64,000 bases of DNA, taken from Anisus vortex (taxonomy: Eukaryota > Mollusca > Gastropoda > Planorbidae). The position numbers and the translations under genes are program-made. This document shows, piece after piece, positions 25,280 to 36,720 of the stretch. The notes beneath the pieces were generated by a model, which was not told where the DNA came from, did no database searches, and saw only the letters and a list, made by a program, of their open reading frames with translations. The stretch lies in the NCBI GenBank assembly GCA_949126835.1, contig OX421495.1:25775329-25839328 (forward strand). Direction: 5' to 3'. Position 1 is the first letter of the stretch. Each line of letters begins with the position of its first letter.

Positions 25280-25766
25280 GTGAATTCTAGCTCTAACTCT
25301 AAATCTCGTAAGTGAATTCTAGCTTTAACTCTAAACCTCGTAAGTTAATTCTAGCTTTAACTCTAAACCTCGTAAGTTAATTCTAGCTGTAACTCTAAAC
25401 CTCGTAAGTTAATTCTAGCTTTAACTCTAAATCTCGTAAGTGAATTCTAGCTTTAACTCTAAATCTCGTAAGTGAATTCTAGCTTTAACTCTAAACCTCG
25501 TATTTAAAGTGAATTCTAGCTTTAACTCTAAATCTCGTAAGTGAATTCTAGCTTTAACTCTAAACCTCGTAAGTGAATTCTAGCTTTAACTCTAAATCTC
25601 GTAAGTGAATTCTAGCTTTAACTCTAAATCTCGTAAGTGAATTCTAGCTTTAACTCTAAATCTCGTAAGTGAATTCTAGCTTTAACTCTAAACCTCGTAA
25701 GTGAATTCTAGCTTTAACTCAAAATCTCGTAAGTGAATTCTAGCTTTAACTCTAAATCTCCTAAGT
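25280..25766. repeat. 32-bp minisatellite, about 15 copies
   Basis: Tandem units built of GTGAATTCTAGC, TTTAACTCTAAA and TCTCGTAA. Variants are AAACC versus AAATC and GTTAATTC versus GTGAATTC. One unit near 25,501 carries a small TATTTAAA insertion. Confidence 0.95.
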
Positions 25767-27373
25767 TTATTTAATATGTTGTTTTACTCAACGGAAAAGG
25801 TTTTTAGCCACTAGCTGCTATCTCATTCACTTTTATCCACCAACTTGCCAATTCAATTTTACCATCCATCAAAAACGTGAATTTTGTTGTTGCTATTTTG
25901 TTCTTGTTTGTGTGTGTGTGTGTCAAACTAATATAAAATGTTTAACAAGTTTGCCATTGACCTATGGGTTGCCATAACAAAGGTGCTATCATGACATTAT
26001 GATGACTTGGCACTGTGGATTGGTATTAAAATCATTGGCGAATGAAAAAAAGGAACAAAACGTTAGTAAATAGAATAATAACATTCCAGGAGATTCGGAA
26101 GTATTCTTTTAAAGTAGACAAAAATAAAGCCAATGATAGGCTCTGATTCCGTCCATGCCCCCTTCATCACCTTGTATGTCCATAATAATAGCAAACAAAT
26201 TAACAAACAATCCATCAATCAAACAAACGCTTCTAGCTCATGGATACATGGACTATGTTAAACTATTCTTTTTAATCTTATGACCGTCTTTTCATCTCCT
26301 GCTACTTTATTCCAGCTAGCTTCCTTGACTTCTTTAACGTCTAGGCGTTGGGGTTTTAATATAATAGTTCAATAAAACAATAGTCGAATAAAACAACATA
26401 GTTCTGTGTTGTACTTCCATAGCTCAGTCGAAGAGTTTACAGTTCAGAAACCGCCGGACGATTGGGCGGGATTGGGGGAGGGGTTGAGGGGGGATGGGGT
26501 GGGGGGAATCACTCATCAGCTTTAAAATTTAAATTCGGCGGCTGTGAACTTTGGAGTCTTGCGTTCTGAATGGCACTGCATCCCAGAGAGTCAGGCAACT
26601 CTTTTTTCCTTCCGGTACATACCGAAGTGTTGTTGTTGGGGGCCATGAACAGCCCATGAAATATTCAGTAGCTGACGCTCAACCGTTGTGGTGACACCTC
26701 TGTACAACGTAGTAAGTGCTCGGTGCACTTTGCTTGGAAAACGCGCTATTGGGGTTGGGGGGTGGGGAGCTAGGGAGCGGGGTAGTAAGACTAATGCGAG
26801 ATTAAGGACCAGTGGCTACATATTGTTTCAGATCAACTGTTACACAGATAAGAAATATACTTCCCAAATTTAAATATAATTATTTTTGTTTAAGGGTCTT
26901 CGTTTTTTTGTGAGTTGGCGTTTTAAAAAAAAATAGGAGTCGTCACATGTTTCTGTTTCGATAGGATACTGAAATCTAATTCTATACAGATAGCTATTCT
27001 AGTTTTTCTTTAGTTCTATTGTCCCCCCCCCCCCCCCTACGGAACTATCTTTGAGTGGGGAAGAGGAGAGGGGAGCTAAAGAAAAACCAGAGTTAGATAA
27101 GGTTTGTTTGTTGAAGTACATTAGTATGTACAATGGCTGGTGGGTTTGTCCACAGCCATGTGTGCATTGAATTACAAATGCACCTTTTTTTAAATTGCAG
27201 AACGTACGCCTTTCTAATGAAAGCAATATCACAGGCTTTCCCGGTGACCTTCTCAATCAGTGTGTGTGTGGTTAAGTGGAATAAAGTGTTATAATATTTT
27301 TTTATAACCAACCAACCAACGGAACTGATTTAGACTCTAATTATGTTTAACCAATCACAAATTAAATGCTATT
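25767..27373. other. Gene-poor intergenic stretch
   Basis: Contains a short (TG)n near 25,910, a G-rich block near 26,455-26,510 and a poly-C run near 27,023-27,038. No gene or recognisable mobile element was identified. Confidence 0.5.
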
Positions 27374-28030
27374 TTGACGAGTCTTAAATCTTATGCATGC
27401 ATACATTTTGGATGACACATTACTTCCGATCCTATTCGCTAAATTGGATTTAAAAAATGGCTTCCTTCTGCTATGAATTCTGGCATACTCACTTTTAATA
27501 TTGAACGTTTAACTAAACCGAAAGATAAACCGAAATCGCCAAACAAAAGATGTTAAAAGACTGCACAGTAATCCAACGCTCCATTTTTCCATATTCTTTG
27601 GGGTGGTTAAATAATTCGTTTATTGTTAACTTCAATTTTCTACTTCAAACAAATGAATTCGCAACAGTTTAACTAAGTGAAATTATCAATAAGCAGAGTA
27701 ATAACTGCAGCACTTGCGTTGCAGTCTGAATTTTGAAAGTTAAAGTAGATATTCGGTTGGTGACCAAAAGGCAATATCACTTTCAGCGAAATCGAAAGCA
27801 AACCGAAAGCTAACGTTTTGGCTTCTGTCGAAACCGAAATTGCACCGAAAGATGCCATTTGCCTACTTTTGGCACCGAAACAGTAGCCGAATCCAAATTT
27901 CGGTCGGCCTCTAGTCTCAATTGTACAGTCTTAATGATTATGCATGTATTGACAAGACTTAAATATTATGCATGCATAAAGGTTGAACGTGTACAACATT
28001 TCCGGTCCCATTCGTTAATTTGCTTCAAAA
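27374..28030. repeat. Diverged direct repeat flanking an ACCGAAA-rich segment
   Basis: About 100 bp at 27,374-27,470 reappears at 27,948-28,030. Shared words are CTTAAAT.TTATGCATGCATA and TTCCG.TCC.ATTCG. The ~480 bp between them repeats ACCGAAA/TTTCGGT several times on both strands. This looks like an old transposon or local duplication, but its ends cannot be fixed. Confidence 0.5.
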
Positions 28031-28034
28031 CAAG

Positions 28035-28137
28035 TCTGTGTGCCGCGTTACTGGTTGTACGAAAAAATGTAGATGATTTAAAAAAAAATCATTTCCAATA
28101 GATGTTGCCAAAAGAAAATGATGGATTGTGAATGTCA
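28035..28137 (+). pseudogene. Decayed THAP-like zinc-finger fragment
   Basis: In one frame the sequence reads S-V-C-R-V-T-G-C-T-K-K-C and then a stop. In a neighbouring frame just downstream it reads SFPIDVAKRK, stop, WIVNVR. THAP domains start with C-x(2-4)-C, followed by an F-x-x-FP core and basic residues before a Trp, so the fit is suggestive. The stops and frame shift mean it is not functional. It may come from a P-element/THAP-type transposase or a host THAP gene. The similarity is short and judged by eye. Confidence 0.4.
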
Positions 28138-28262
28138 GACCTATTTATAATCTCAAACTTAATTCTTGATGCAAAAGAATTTTCTTTTTTTTGTTTTTAT
28201 GAATCTACGCATTGTGTTTTTTTTTAATATCCAGGAGCGCAACCTTTAACTCATTTAGTTTA

Positions 28263-28380
28263 TAAACTCAGTAATTCCCCCCCCTTACAAATGGTGTCAG
28301 AAGTGGGATATGAACCCACGCCCACATTCGTGGACCAGACTCGTGCTACCAATTTGTAAGGGGGGGAATTACTGAGTTTA
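28263..28380. mobile_element. LTR-element ends in inverted array around a tRNA-Leu-like primer site
   Basis: A near-perfect inverted repeat of about 26 bp (28,263-28,289, ending CCCCTTACA; 28,355-28,380, starting TGTAAGGGGG) encloses about 65 bp. The inner segment starts with TGGTGTCAGAAGTGGG (28,292-28,307), the complement of a tRNA-Leu 3' end including its CCA. It continues as if copied further into the tRNA T arm (GATATGAACCCACGCC). LTR retroelements use such a site just after the 5' LTR, and TG...CA ends are usual for LTRs. No gag or pol is seen nearby, so this is a remnant or a very short derivative. Confidence 0.6.
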
Positions 28381-30040
28381 AATAATTATAGTGTGTGTGT
28401 GTTATTGAATTATATAACACACAATCACCTATCTACATATTATATTACATTTATATACAAGGGGAGGGGACGGGTATATCTGTGCATACCTATATTGTGG
28501 TAGGCAGGTAGGAATAGCTACCTGGATGAACCAATACTAAAGACTACTATTACTAGCTAACTATACTAAATACTACTAAACTAAACACACAACGACCAAC
28601 TACAAATAAACAAACATAAACAACGTACACTACAACAATGTATCTAACTATCAATAGAACAAATAATCTTTTGAAGAGTCAACATAACAAGTTTATTCAT
28701 ATTAAAATAAGCCCTAACCATCAATATCAACAACAACTAAATAAATCCATCATCTACCAACGTCATTTCTCACTAAATAAATCATCATCTCTACCAACTA
28801 TTAATTCACATACTACAAAATCTTAATTCAAATCTTCTCATCACTTAACACACTATCACTATCTAATATCTAACCAAGAAAATATAACAACAGAATAAAT
28901 ATATACAAGTACAAGAGACCTAGCAATTTCTAACATCTAACTTAAACCAACATATAACAAGAGACCAACAAGGTAGGTTTTATCCGACCTAAGGTATATA
29001 AATATAAGAATAAAAAATAGAAGAACATTAAGTAAAAAATAATAATCTTTACATAAATTCAATGCGATAAACACGTTGGGCTGACCGATATCATTCAACA
29101 TGTGCCGCTCTGGTTTAATTCAGTGATCGTAAATCATACTAAAATCTATATGCTATCTAAACAATCGGACATAATATTAACTCATCTTAATCCATCACCA
29201 ATGTTAAGATATTAATCTACAGTTTAGAATACTTATTTTACATCAAAAAAGCAATAGAAAAATGTTATAATTAAACTTACGAGACTAGTATGCCACTTTC
29301 AACGACCACCACCACTAGAAGGCCAAACACTAACCGGAAGGGAGATTAAATAGGGCGACCCAAACACTATCACTGACCAATAAAATTTATTAACCCGTAG
29401 CCAATCGGATTCAAACAACCTGAAAAAAGCGCTCCAGTATAATTAGTTAAAAACTTAACTGTGCTTTGTTATGAAATTAAAAGAAAATATAACGAGAACA
29501 GTACCAAACACCTTGTAGACCACCTGTCTACATAAACAAAGCTAAATTTAACTTAACGCGACTAACACTTTGAGTATTAATTATTGTAGACTCACTTTTG
29601 ATGTTAAAAACGGATTTCTTATAACTCATTACCAATATTGTAGCCTTTGTATATTTCTAAAACACCAGAACTGGATGATGAGGTTGAAATACATTGTCAA
29701 ACACTAGCAAAAGTCCAATAAAGAATGTTGCCGGAAGTAAACCGGAGTTCATCAACACGATAACCTCTGGTCTATGTAGGCTAGTCCCGACCATAGACGT
29801 CCAGACTCCCCCCCCCCCCCCCCTCAAAGAAAACTATCTAGAGAAAACAGATTTGTAAATTTAGTTTGCTTTCACATTATTGTAACTTTTTTTTTAAATC
29901 TATAAAATGTTCTTTGTATCTATTTAATTTTTTATTTACTGCTAGATTTAGATCTATTTATGGCCGTTGTACGCTGTTTTAAATTGTCTATAGCCTAACT
30001 TTGTTTTCCATAAAAATATTTTTGAACATTCTGCGTCACT
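28381..30040. other. AT-rich stretch without recognisable genes
   Basis: Low-GC sequence with a (GT)n run near 28,392 and a poly-C tract near 29,806-29,823. Part of it could belong to the LTR whose TGTAAG end is at 28,355, but no second end was found. No exon was identified. Confidence 0.45.
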
Positions 30041-30957
30041 GTTTTGTTTGGCCGTCTACTGTGTCAATTACTGGTGTTTTGTTTTGTTTGGCCGTCTACT
30101 GTGTCAATTACTGGTGTTTTGTTTTGTTTGGCCGTCTACTGTGTCAATTACTGGTGTTTTGTTTGGCCGTCTACTGTGTCAATTACTGGTGTTTTGTTTG
30201 GCCGTCTACTGGGTCAATTACTGGTGTTTTGTTTGGCCGTCCACTGTGTCAATTACTGGTGTTTTGTTTTGTTTGGCCGTCTACTGTGTCAATTACTGGT
30301 GTTTTGTTTGGCCTTTCTACTGTGTCAATTACTGGTGTTTTGTTTGGCCGTCTACTGTGTCGATTACTGATGTTTTGTTTGGCCGTCTACTGTGTCAATT
30401 ACTGGTGTTTTGTTTGGCCGTCTACTGTGTCAATTACTGGTGTTTTGTTTTGTTTGGCCGTATACTGTGTCAATTACTGGTGTTTTGTTTGGCCTTTCAA
30501 CTGTGTCAATTACTGGTGTTTTGTTTGGCCGTCTACTGTGTCGATTACTGGTGTTTTGTTTGGCCGTCTACTGTGTCAATTACTGGTGTTTTGTTTGGCC
30601 GTCTACTGTGTCAATTACTGGTGTTTTGTTTTGTTTGGCCGTATACTGTGTCAATTACTGGTGTTTTGTTTGGCCGTCCACTGTGTCAATTACTGGTGTT
30701 TTGTTTTGTTTGGCCGTCTACTGTGTCAATTACTGGTGTTTCGTTTGGCCTTTCTACTGTGTCAATTACTGGTGTTTTGTTTGGCCGTCTACTGTGTCGA
30801 TTACTGGTGTTTTGTTTTGTTTGGCCGTCTACTGTGTCAATTACTGGTGTTTTGTTTTGTTTGGCCATCTACTGTGTCAATTACTGGTGTTTTGTTTGGC
30901 CGTCTACTGTGTCAATTACTGGTGTTTTGTTTGGCCGTCTACTGTGTTAATTACTGG
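30041..30957. repeat. 35/40-bp minisatellite, about 25 copies
   Basis: Tandem units of TTTGGCCGTCTACTGTG, TCAATTACTGG and TGTTTTG. Two length classes, 35 bp and 40 bp, differ by an extra TTTTG and are interspersed. A third variant reads GGCCTTTCTACTG. All three + frames stay open for long stretches (for example 30,001-30,984) because no unit frame contains a stop. This is not a protein gene. Confidence 0.95.
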
Positions 30958-33900
30958 TCTATTTCAAAACGTAATTCTTTATAATAATCATACTTTTGCC
31001 TCATATAAATTCTGTTAGACAATGAGAATTTACAACTTTTCAATACCATCATATATAAATGCCTCTCATTGCGTCACGTGAGGTTTAAGACGGTATCATT
31101 TTAAGAAAAGGGTGTTTGGCAATGCAGAAGTCAGTGTGAAGTGCAGATTAACGGACTAGTCAGTGTAATGAAAACAAAATGCCATTTTAAACTGTCACAA
31201 TAAATGACCGCGTAATGGTGATCAGCACGAGTTGACCCCCCATTGTTGCAGGATTCCTGCTTCAAACATTTAAGGAATCGAGTCTTTACGTGATAAAGCA
31301 TGATGTTTACATCAAGCTGTGCTTGATGTTAGTTTGTCGTGTTTGCTTTTTTGTTTCGTATACATTTTGTTGTTTCTTGTTAACTTTTTATAATGAAAAT
31401 ATTGCCACGCCAATGCCCGAGCTTTAACAGCAGTACATAGAGTTGAGTTTGAATACTGCTTTAGAAAGAAGTATCCTGAATAAACTGATAACCTTGCAGC
31501 AGTGTCCATGACCTGTCTGGTCCACCAGATGTAATGCAAAATCTTTCAACGTTCAACTCACAGAGTATAAGTATAATATGCCAAGAATACATAATAATAG
31601 AAAAAAGGAACACCGTACTTTCAACATCACAAGTTTATTTCAAAAATCAGATATCAGTAGAATTAAAAGAAAAAAAGTCTTATAAATTAATAAGACGTTT
31701 ACAAGTGCTTAAAAAATGCTCTGATGTAAAAAAAAAAAAAAAAAACACAAACGAAAAACTTTACATCTAGATTTCTTTTTTTATTTACTTTCATTAAGTC
31801 AATTACTTTTATCGATCTTCTGTTACATGTATTTTTAAAAAGTGTTGATTTCCCTTTTTATTTCTGTTCCGCAACCCGCATACCGAAACCATCCCAGGCC
31901 AAAAAAACAACAACACAATATGACAAATAAAAATGGAAACTGTCCGTGTTGTATATCTGCCAGGTGCATACATCTTTGTCGACACTTAAAAAATGCTCTT
32001 GTCATTTCTCATCACGCAGCCTTCAAACCGCTGGTCGAACATGCGTCAAATGATCATAGTGGCGGGAAAGTCGTGCAATTTTCGGTACATATAGTAGTGA
32101 TATTGATTTTAACTGTGTGTCAAGTGTGTGCATGTGTTGGGGCGTGTGTATAGGTGTGTCAATGTTCAGTTTATAATATATTCGCATAAAATACTTTGCT
32201 TTTATTTTCCGTTGTATTTTGATCACCAACAATTGAGCGTTAGTTTACCAAATAAACAGCAAAACAAAAAACAAAACAAAGAACGAGCAATAGCTGAGAT
32301 ATAGGTATAGAGAGTGATAACGTCTTACAAACATATAATGCCTTGTGGTATAGGCGAAGTTTTAGAATGTCATTCCAAAGAGCCGTCTTTGGTATGTTTT
32401 TCGATGACAAAACTAGTCAAAGACTTTTGTTTACTACTTACTGCCACCCGAGACGTGTAGCTGTAACGCACAAGTGTAGGCTTGTGACGAAAGGGTGTGG
32501 CTCGACTGTGACCTGTATTCGCCAGATACACGAGTTATTAGTCATGTGTGTTATTACTGTGGCGCAAATATACATATACAGCCCCACCCCCATAACACTT
32601 TACACCCACCCACCCCACTCTCTTAGATTTATTGCATTCAATTGTCCGGAATCAGCTTTGGATTAATCCTAATCCTTAACCCTATCCGACAACACCTAGA
32701 TCTATAGATATGAACTGCCGAAAAGGGGCTGGGTTGGTGGAGTGTGAAGTGTGGAGAGCACATTCAACACCCTCGTCGAAATTTTCTTTTCACACTAAAG
32801 GCCTTGTAATAATGTAAAGCTTGCCCCCACCACAGAATAATCCCTCCACAGTGTGACCCCCAACCCTAGCCTGGGAAAGTATTAAGACATGCCTCCTATG
32901 TCTGTCTCTGTTGATCGAATCCATACAACTGATCTTTTTGTAATATCAAGTTAGACAAGTTATCGGAGTTATCGTCTAACATACGTTTGTACTAATGTTC
33001 AGACTACTTTACTTCTGACCCACGCGAGACAAGGCCGACAAGTTCAGTTGCTAGAAGCAGCAGCATCATGGGCATGTTAACCCCCCCCCCCTCCCCATCA
33101 TCCACTTCCCTACATAACAATACAAACCACCATCCTCATCTGTTTTATAAACGGCACCCCTACCCAACTATTAAGCAGACCCAGGTAAATTCTCATTAGA
33201 TCTTTATATAAATATGGAATAAATCTTTTCAGTTCTGCAAAATGTTTAGAAGTAGTCGATGTAAACCGTTTCTTTCAGCCCTCGCCACATAGCTCCGTAC
33301 ACAATTGACAAGTGGAGAGAAAACACGCGCTGATGAATACCGACAGAATTGTTTCCCTTTCACCAGTACCTGTTCCGTTGGCGTAACCAGGACCTGTTCC
33401 GTAGGCGTAACCTTGAGGTGATGGTGGGTAATAGAGTTTAGCCTGCCTACATTGAAATAAGATACAAACAAACGTAGGCTACTAAAGCGGTTTGTTTGTT
33501 TGCTATTTTTTTGTATTGTTTAACTCATGTGCATTCTCATTTTGTCTTACATGTAAACATAAAGTTCATTGGTGCATGCAGACATTTTTCCAAACGAGAA
33601 AATACAACAACAACAAAGGTAATCCTCCCCCTCCTTTCTTTCTAGTCATTTTTATTTTTAAAATAATGGAAGTGTTTATTATCAAACAATAATATTTGGG
33701 GGGTTTATCCAGGCATTGTTATATATCAAATGTATCCCACTCCCCATTTACCCCTGCCCCGCTTGGAAACAAAGCTGCGTCCGCCCACAACTGTTATCTT
33801 TGTTGTTGTAGGCCTATCAGTTGTTGACTAACACCCTCCCACGCCAATTATAGCTTGGTGGCTCACATCTTTTCCCGGTCTTCAAAAAATGCTTACCTGT

Positions 33901-34105
33901 CATAATTGTTCTACTTTTTTTCTGCTTTTCTTTTCTCTCTTTTTTTAAATATTGTTTTGGCTGGGTGGGTAAATTGGGGGGGGGGGGTTGTATGTGTGTT
34001 TGTGTTCTTTGATTTTTTTTTACGATATGTCGAATTACAACCACGCTAATCTACCTACATTATTATTTGTTTTTTAAAACGTTTTCCCGCTATTACAGCC
34101 TAGAT
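30958..34105. other. Gene-poor intergenic stretch
   Basis: AT-rich sequence with poly-A near 31,728-31,745, poly-C near 33,080 and poly-G near 33,978. A short direct duplication of ACCTGTTCCGT.GGCGTAACC lies at about 33,367-33,415. No exon or full mobile element is recognisable. Confidence 0.5.
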
Positions 34106-34299
34106 CATAGGTCGGCAACCTATGGCACGCGTGCCAGACTTGGCACACGTAGCAATTTTCATTGGCACGCCAAAAGACAGTACAAGTCTTTCTACAATAA
34201 TTGGAGTGCTAGAACAGGATACATTTTTGGCTCTTGGCACGCTGAATGAATTAGAAATCCTACTTTGGCACACTATAATCAAAAGGTTGCCGACCACTG
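34106..34299. mobile_element. hAT-type MITE, 194 bp, with perfect 8-bp target duplication
   Basis: It begins CATAGGTCGGCAACCT and its reversed right end is CAGTGGTCGGCAACCT, a 14 of 16 match. GCCTAGAT flanks both sides (34,098-34,105 and 34,300-34,307). TTGGCAC/GTGCCA words recur inside. It has no transposase and is a non-autonomous derivative. Confidence 0.9.
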
Positions 34300-35534
34300 G
34301 CCTAGATCACAAAGCATAAGTATATTACGCGTGGTGCAGAGTGTTTTGGCCAAGTCATTGTCCCAGTTTAGCCTACTCAACGCAGCCATGGTTTTAAGTC
34401 TTAATGGGAAAGGCCTAGGCTACATGGCATAGTGCTGGAAACACTGTCCCCTTGCAAGCTACGTGTTACGGCGACTTAAGCCGCTATTCTCTTACCCAAC
34501 CGGTGCCTAAAAAAAAATCATCGGCTCTGCTTTCAGGACACGTGAGAACCAGCCTCGGGCCCAGATGTAAGTAGATCTTGGAATTGGCCATTCCTTAGAA
34601 CACATACGAAGGCCTGTCCCGACCGAACGTTTTCGTTGGAAAGGTTGGCCTATAACCTGGACTTTGGAAACTCTTCCCGTCATTCTTGCACCCTGGACAC
34701 GAGGAGACGTGGTCTTCACAGGCAATCATCGGGGTCTGGCTGAGTGTATCGTTTGTCTTTTAGCAACCCGACAAAGGTACCATGGTCACTTATGTCCGCG
34801 ATGACCACTTCGCCCCTCTTTATCTGCCTAAATAGACAGACAAATTCAACGAGTGTCGCTGGTATCAATGTCTACCAGAAGAGTATAGGTAATTTACAAA
34901 CTTCGACAGTTCTGAGGCCCAGAGCTGGCGAAGTTTGTAAACCACCGATACGCTTCCATTTGTATTGTGGTGCTATATCAACATGTAAATTGTCCTATTC
35001 GTTAAAATAACAAAAGATTGTGCATCTTGTGCATTCTGTATTATGTGACATTTCTCTCATAAACCGATGTAAATTCTAATTACCAATTCCTTAAGATCTT
35101 TGTGACAACCACAAAAAAAAAACAGTTTGCCGAGAACAGCTGAAGACAAAACATTTCAAATTTTATGTTTATAATCTACCGCTGTGCCCCATCGCTTACT
35201 CTAAGTTCTCAGCCTTGGACACACGCCATGTAGGATTGGTCCGCCAAGAACTAATTGAGATCACATAATTTTTTCTTTGTTCTGCAGATAAAGACTTTGG
35301 AGACTTTTCTCTGTATGTTTTGTCTATACGCCTTCATCTCAATACTTCTTTGCAAAGTGGTAAGAGTTGTTAGTTTTTTTTAATCATTATAAATAACGTT
35401 TAATTTATTAAACACAGGCGACACCTAGACTCAGTCCAATGCCGTCAAGGTCGGGTGAACATTTGGTAAGACCGATGATATGTGCATTGTTCCCGGGTTG
35501 CAACGCCATAAGTGTTCGTTTCTGCAATTACTTA
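34300..35534. other. Intergenic stretch with a 13-bp inverted repeat
   Basis: TTTACAAACTTCG (34,893-34,905) is perfectly reversed at 34,929-34,941 with a 23-nt loop. Around 34,500-34,990 the GC content is somewhat higher and short frames are open on both strands, but no protein family was recognised. An RNA hairpin or the core of an old element are both possible. Confidence 0.4.
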
Positions 35535-35815
35535 TCAAATTATTGTCTCATTATGTCTAACTACATTCTAACAATGTCTAACTTCAATGTCTCCATGTCC
35601 AAACATTGTTTAACCATGTCTATGTACTGTTTAAATATTCCCAATTTTTGTCAAACAATGTCCCAGTATTGTCTAACCAGGTCCAATTTATGTCGAACCA
35701 TGCCTAAATATTGCCTAACAATGTCCAAGTATTGTCTGGTATAGTCCAGGTAGTGTCCACCCAACAGTTACTTTGTGTTAGTATTGTCTAACCATATCCA
35801 AGAACTGTCTAACTA
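35535..35815. repeat. Degenerate ~25-bp tandem repeat
   Basis: Phrases such as TATTGTCTAACCATGTCCAA recur about eleven times with many substitutions. The homogeneity is much lower than in the other minisatellites here, which suggests an old array. Confidence 0.7.
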
Positions 35816-36454
35816 AATAACATTTATTTACAGTCTAACGAATTCGTATCTATAACTACTAATGTTAATGCATGCACAGAGGGATTATGGGAAAAGGGAA
35901 GGGGGGTATGAATAGAATTGTGTGTGTTCTTTAATTTTATAACGCTAGCTGGACGCATTTGTTTTAGGCAGAGATTTGTTTTCTTTTGTTTCTCCCCCTC
36001 TCTCTCTCTCTCTCTTACAGGCTTACAGGCATAAACTATACATATTCTAATGAAATGTCCCACAGAATAGGTATAGAATTATATATTTATTCTGTGGAAA
36101 TGTCCTTCCCACCTCTCTCAAGAAAAACGCCTGCGGTCGCCCATCCTTCTGGTTAGCGAGGTTGTACATTTCAGCTTTTACTTTTATTTTTATGTCTTAA
36201 ATGTAATAAAACTTTGCTTGTCAATGCTCATACTTTCTGCTTGGTGAGAAATCGTTACCTCCCACCTCTATAGGCCTACACACACACACACATCACCACC
36301 ACCACCTAACTCTTACTCTCTAGTTTTCCTTTTTTTTTTGCTTGCTATTGTTGTTATCCAACGTGATCACGTGACAATGACGTCGCAAACAATTCCTAGA
36401 CAGCCCCTCCCCTTACCCTGACCCCCATTTTCACAACTGAATGTCACACTAGTA
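35816..36454. other. Intergenic stretch with CT and AC microsatellites
   Basis: A (CT)n tract lies at about 35,996-36,015 and an (AC)n tract near 36,281-36,292. The palindrome-like GATCACGTGAC followed by TGACGTCGCA near 36,364-36,388 joins E-box-like and CRE-like words. No gene is seen. Confidence 0.45.
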
Positions 36455-36720
36455 AAATAAAGTATCCTTTCGGACCGAATTGATCCATAGGGTCGGTGAA
36501 GCAGCGCTCACCAGTTTCTGTGGCCACGACATACTAGGGGATTGTGCGGCCAGCACAATTTACTTTACTTTACACCAACTAAGGTTAGGGTAGGCCTACC
36601 CATCAGAGCTGGGCAGACACAGGGACACCCACCAGACCCGGGAACAAGTCCTAACCTTCACCAGGATTCGAACAATTCGAACCCAGCCAAACGCTGGGCC
36701 CTCGACCACCGTGCCTCTTG
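36455..36720 (-). mobile_element. tRNA-derived SINE
   Basis: Read on the minus strand, the element starts near 36,720 with GAGGCACGGTGGTCGAGG, which resembles a pol III A box. It then has a B-box-like GGGTTCGAATTGTTCGAATCC in which the TTCGAAT core is duplicated. The body runs through GTGGCCACAGAAACTGGTGA and ends near 36,455 in an ACTTTATTTTACT-like tail. This body is, from memory, like SINEs common in gastropods. No target duplication was resolved. Confidence 0.7.

Noticed and set aside
25969..25982. Near X-box (RFX) word GTTGCCATAACAAA
   Set aside because: One mismatch, far from any ciliary gene and likely by chance.
30001..31018. + strand repeat protein frames (LLCQLLVFCLAVY-like)
   Set aside because: Three overlapping frames of the 35/40-bp minisatellite; unit length is not a multiple of three.
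34717..34830. Minus-strand segment GEVVIADISDHGTFVGLLKD, reminiscent of an FHA-domain strand after a possible splice acceptor
   Set aside because: Too short, no neighbouring exons found in frame and no other FHA motifs.
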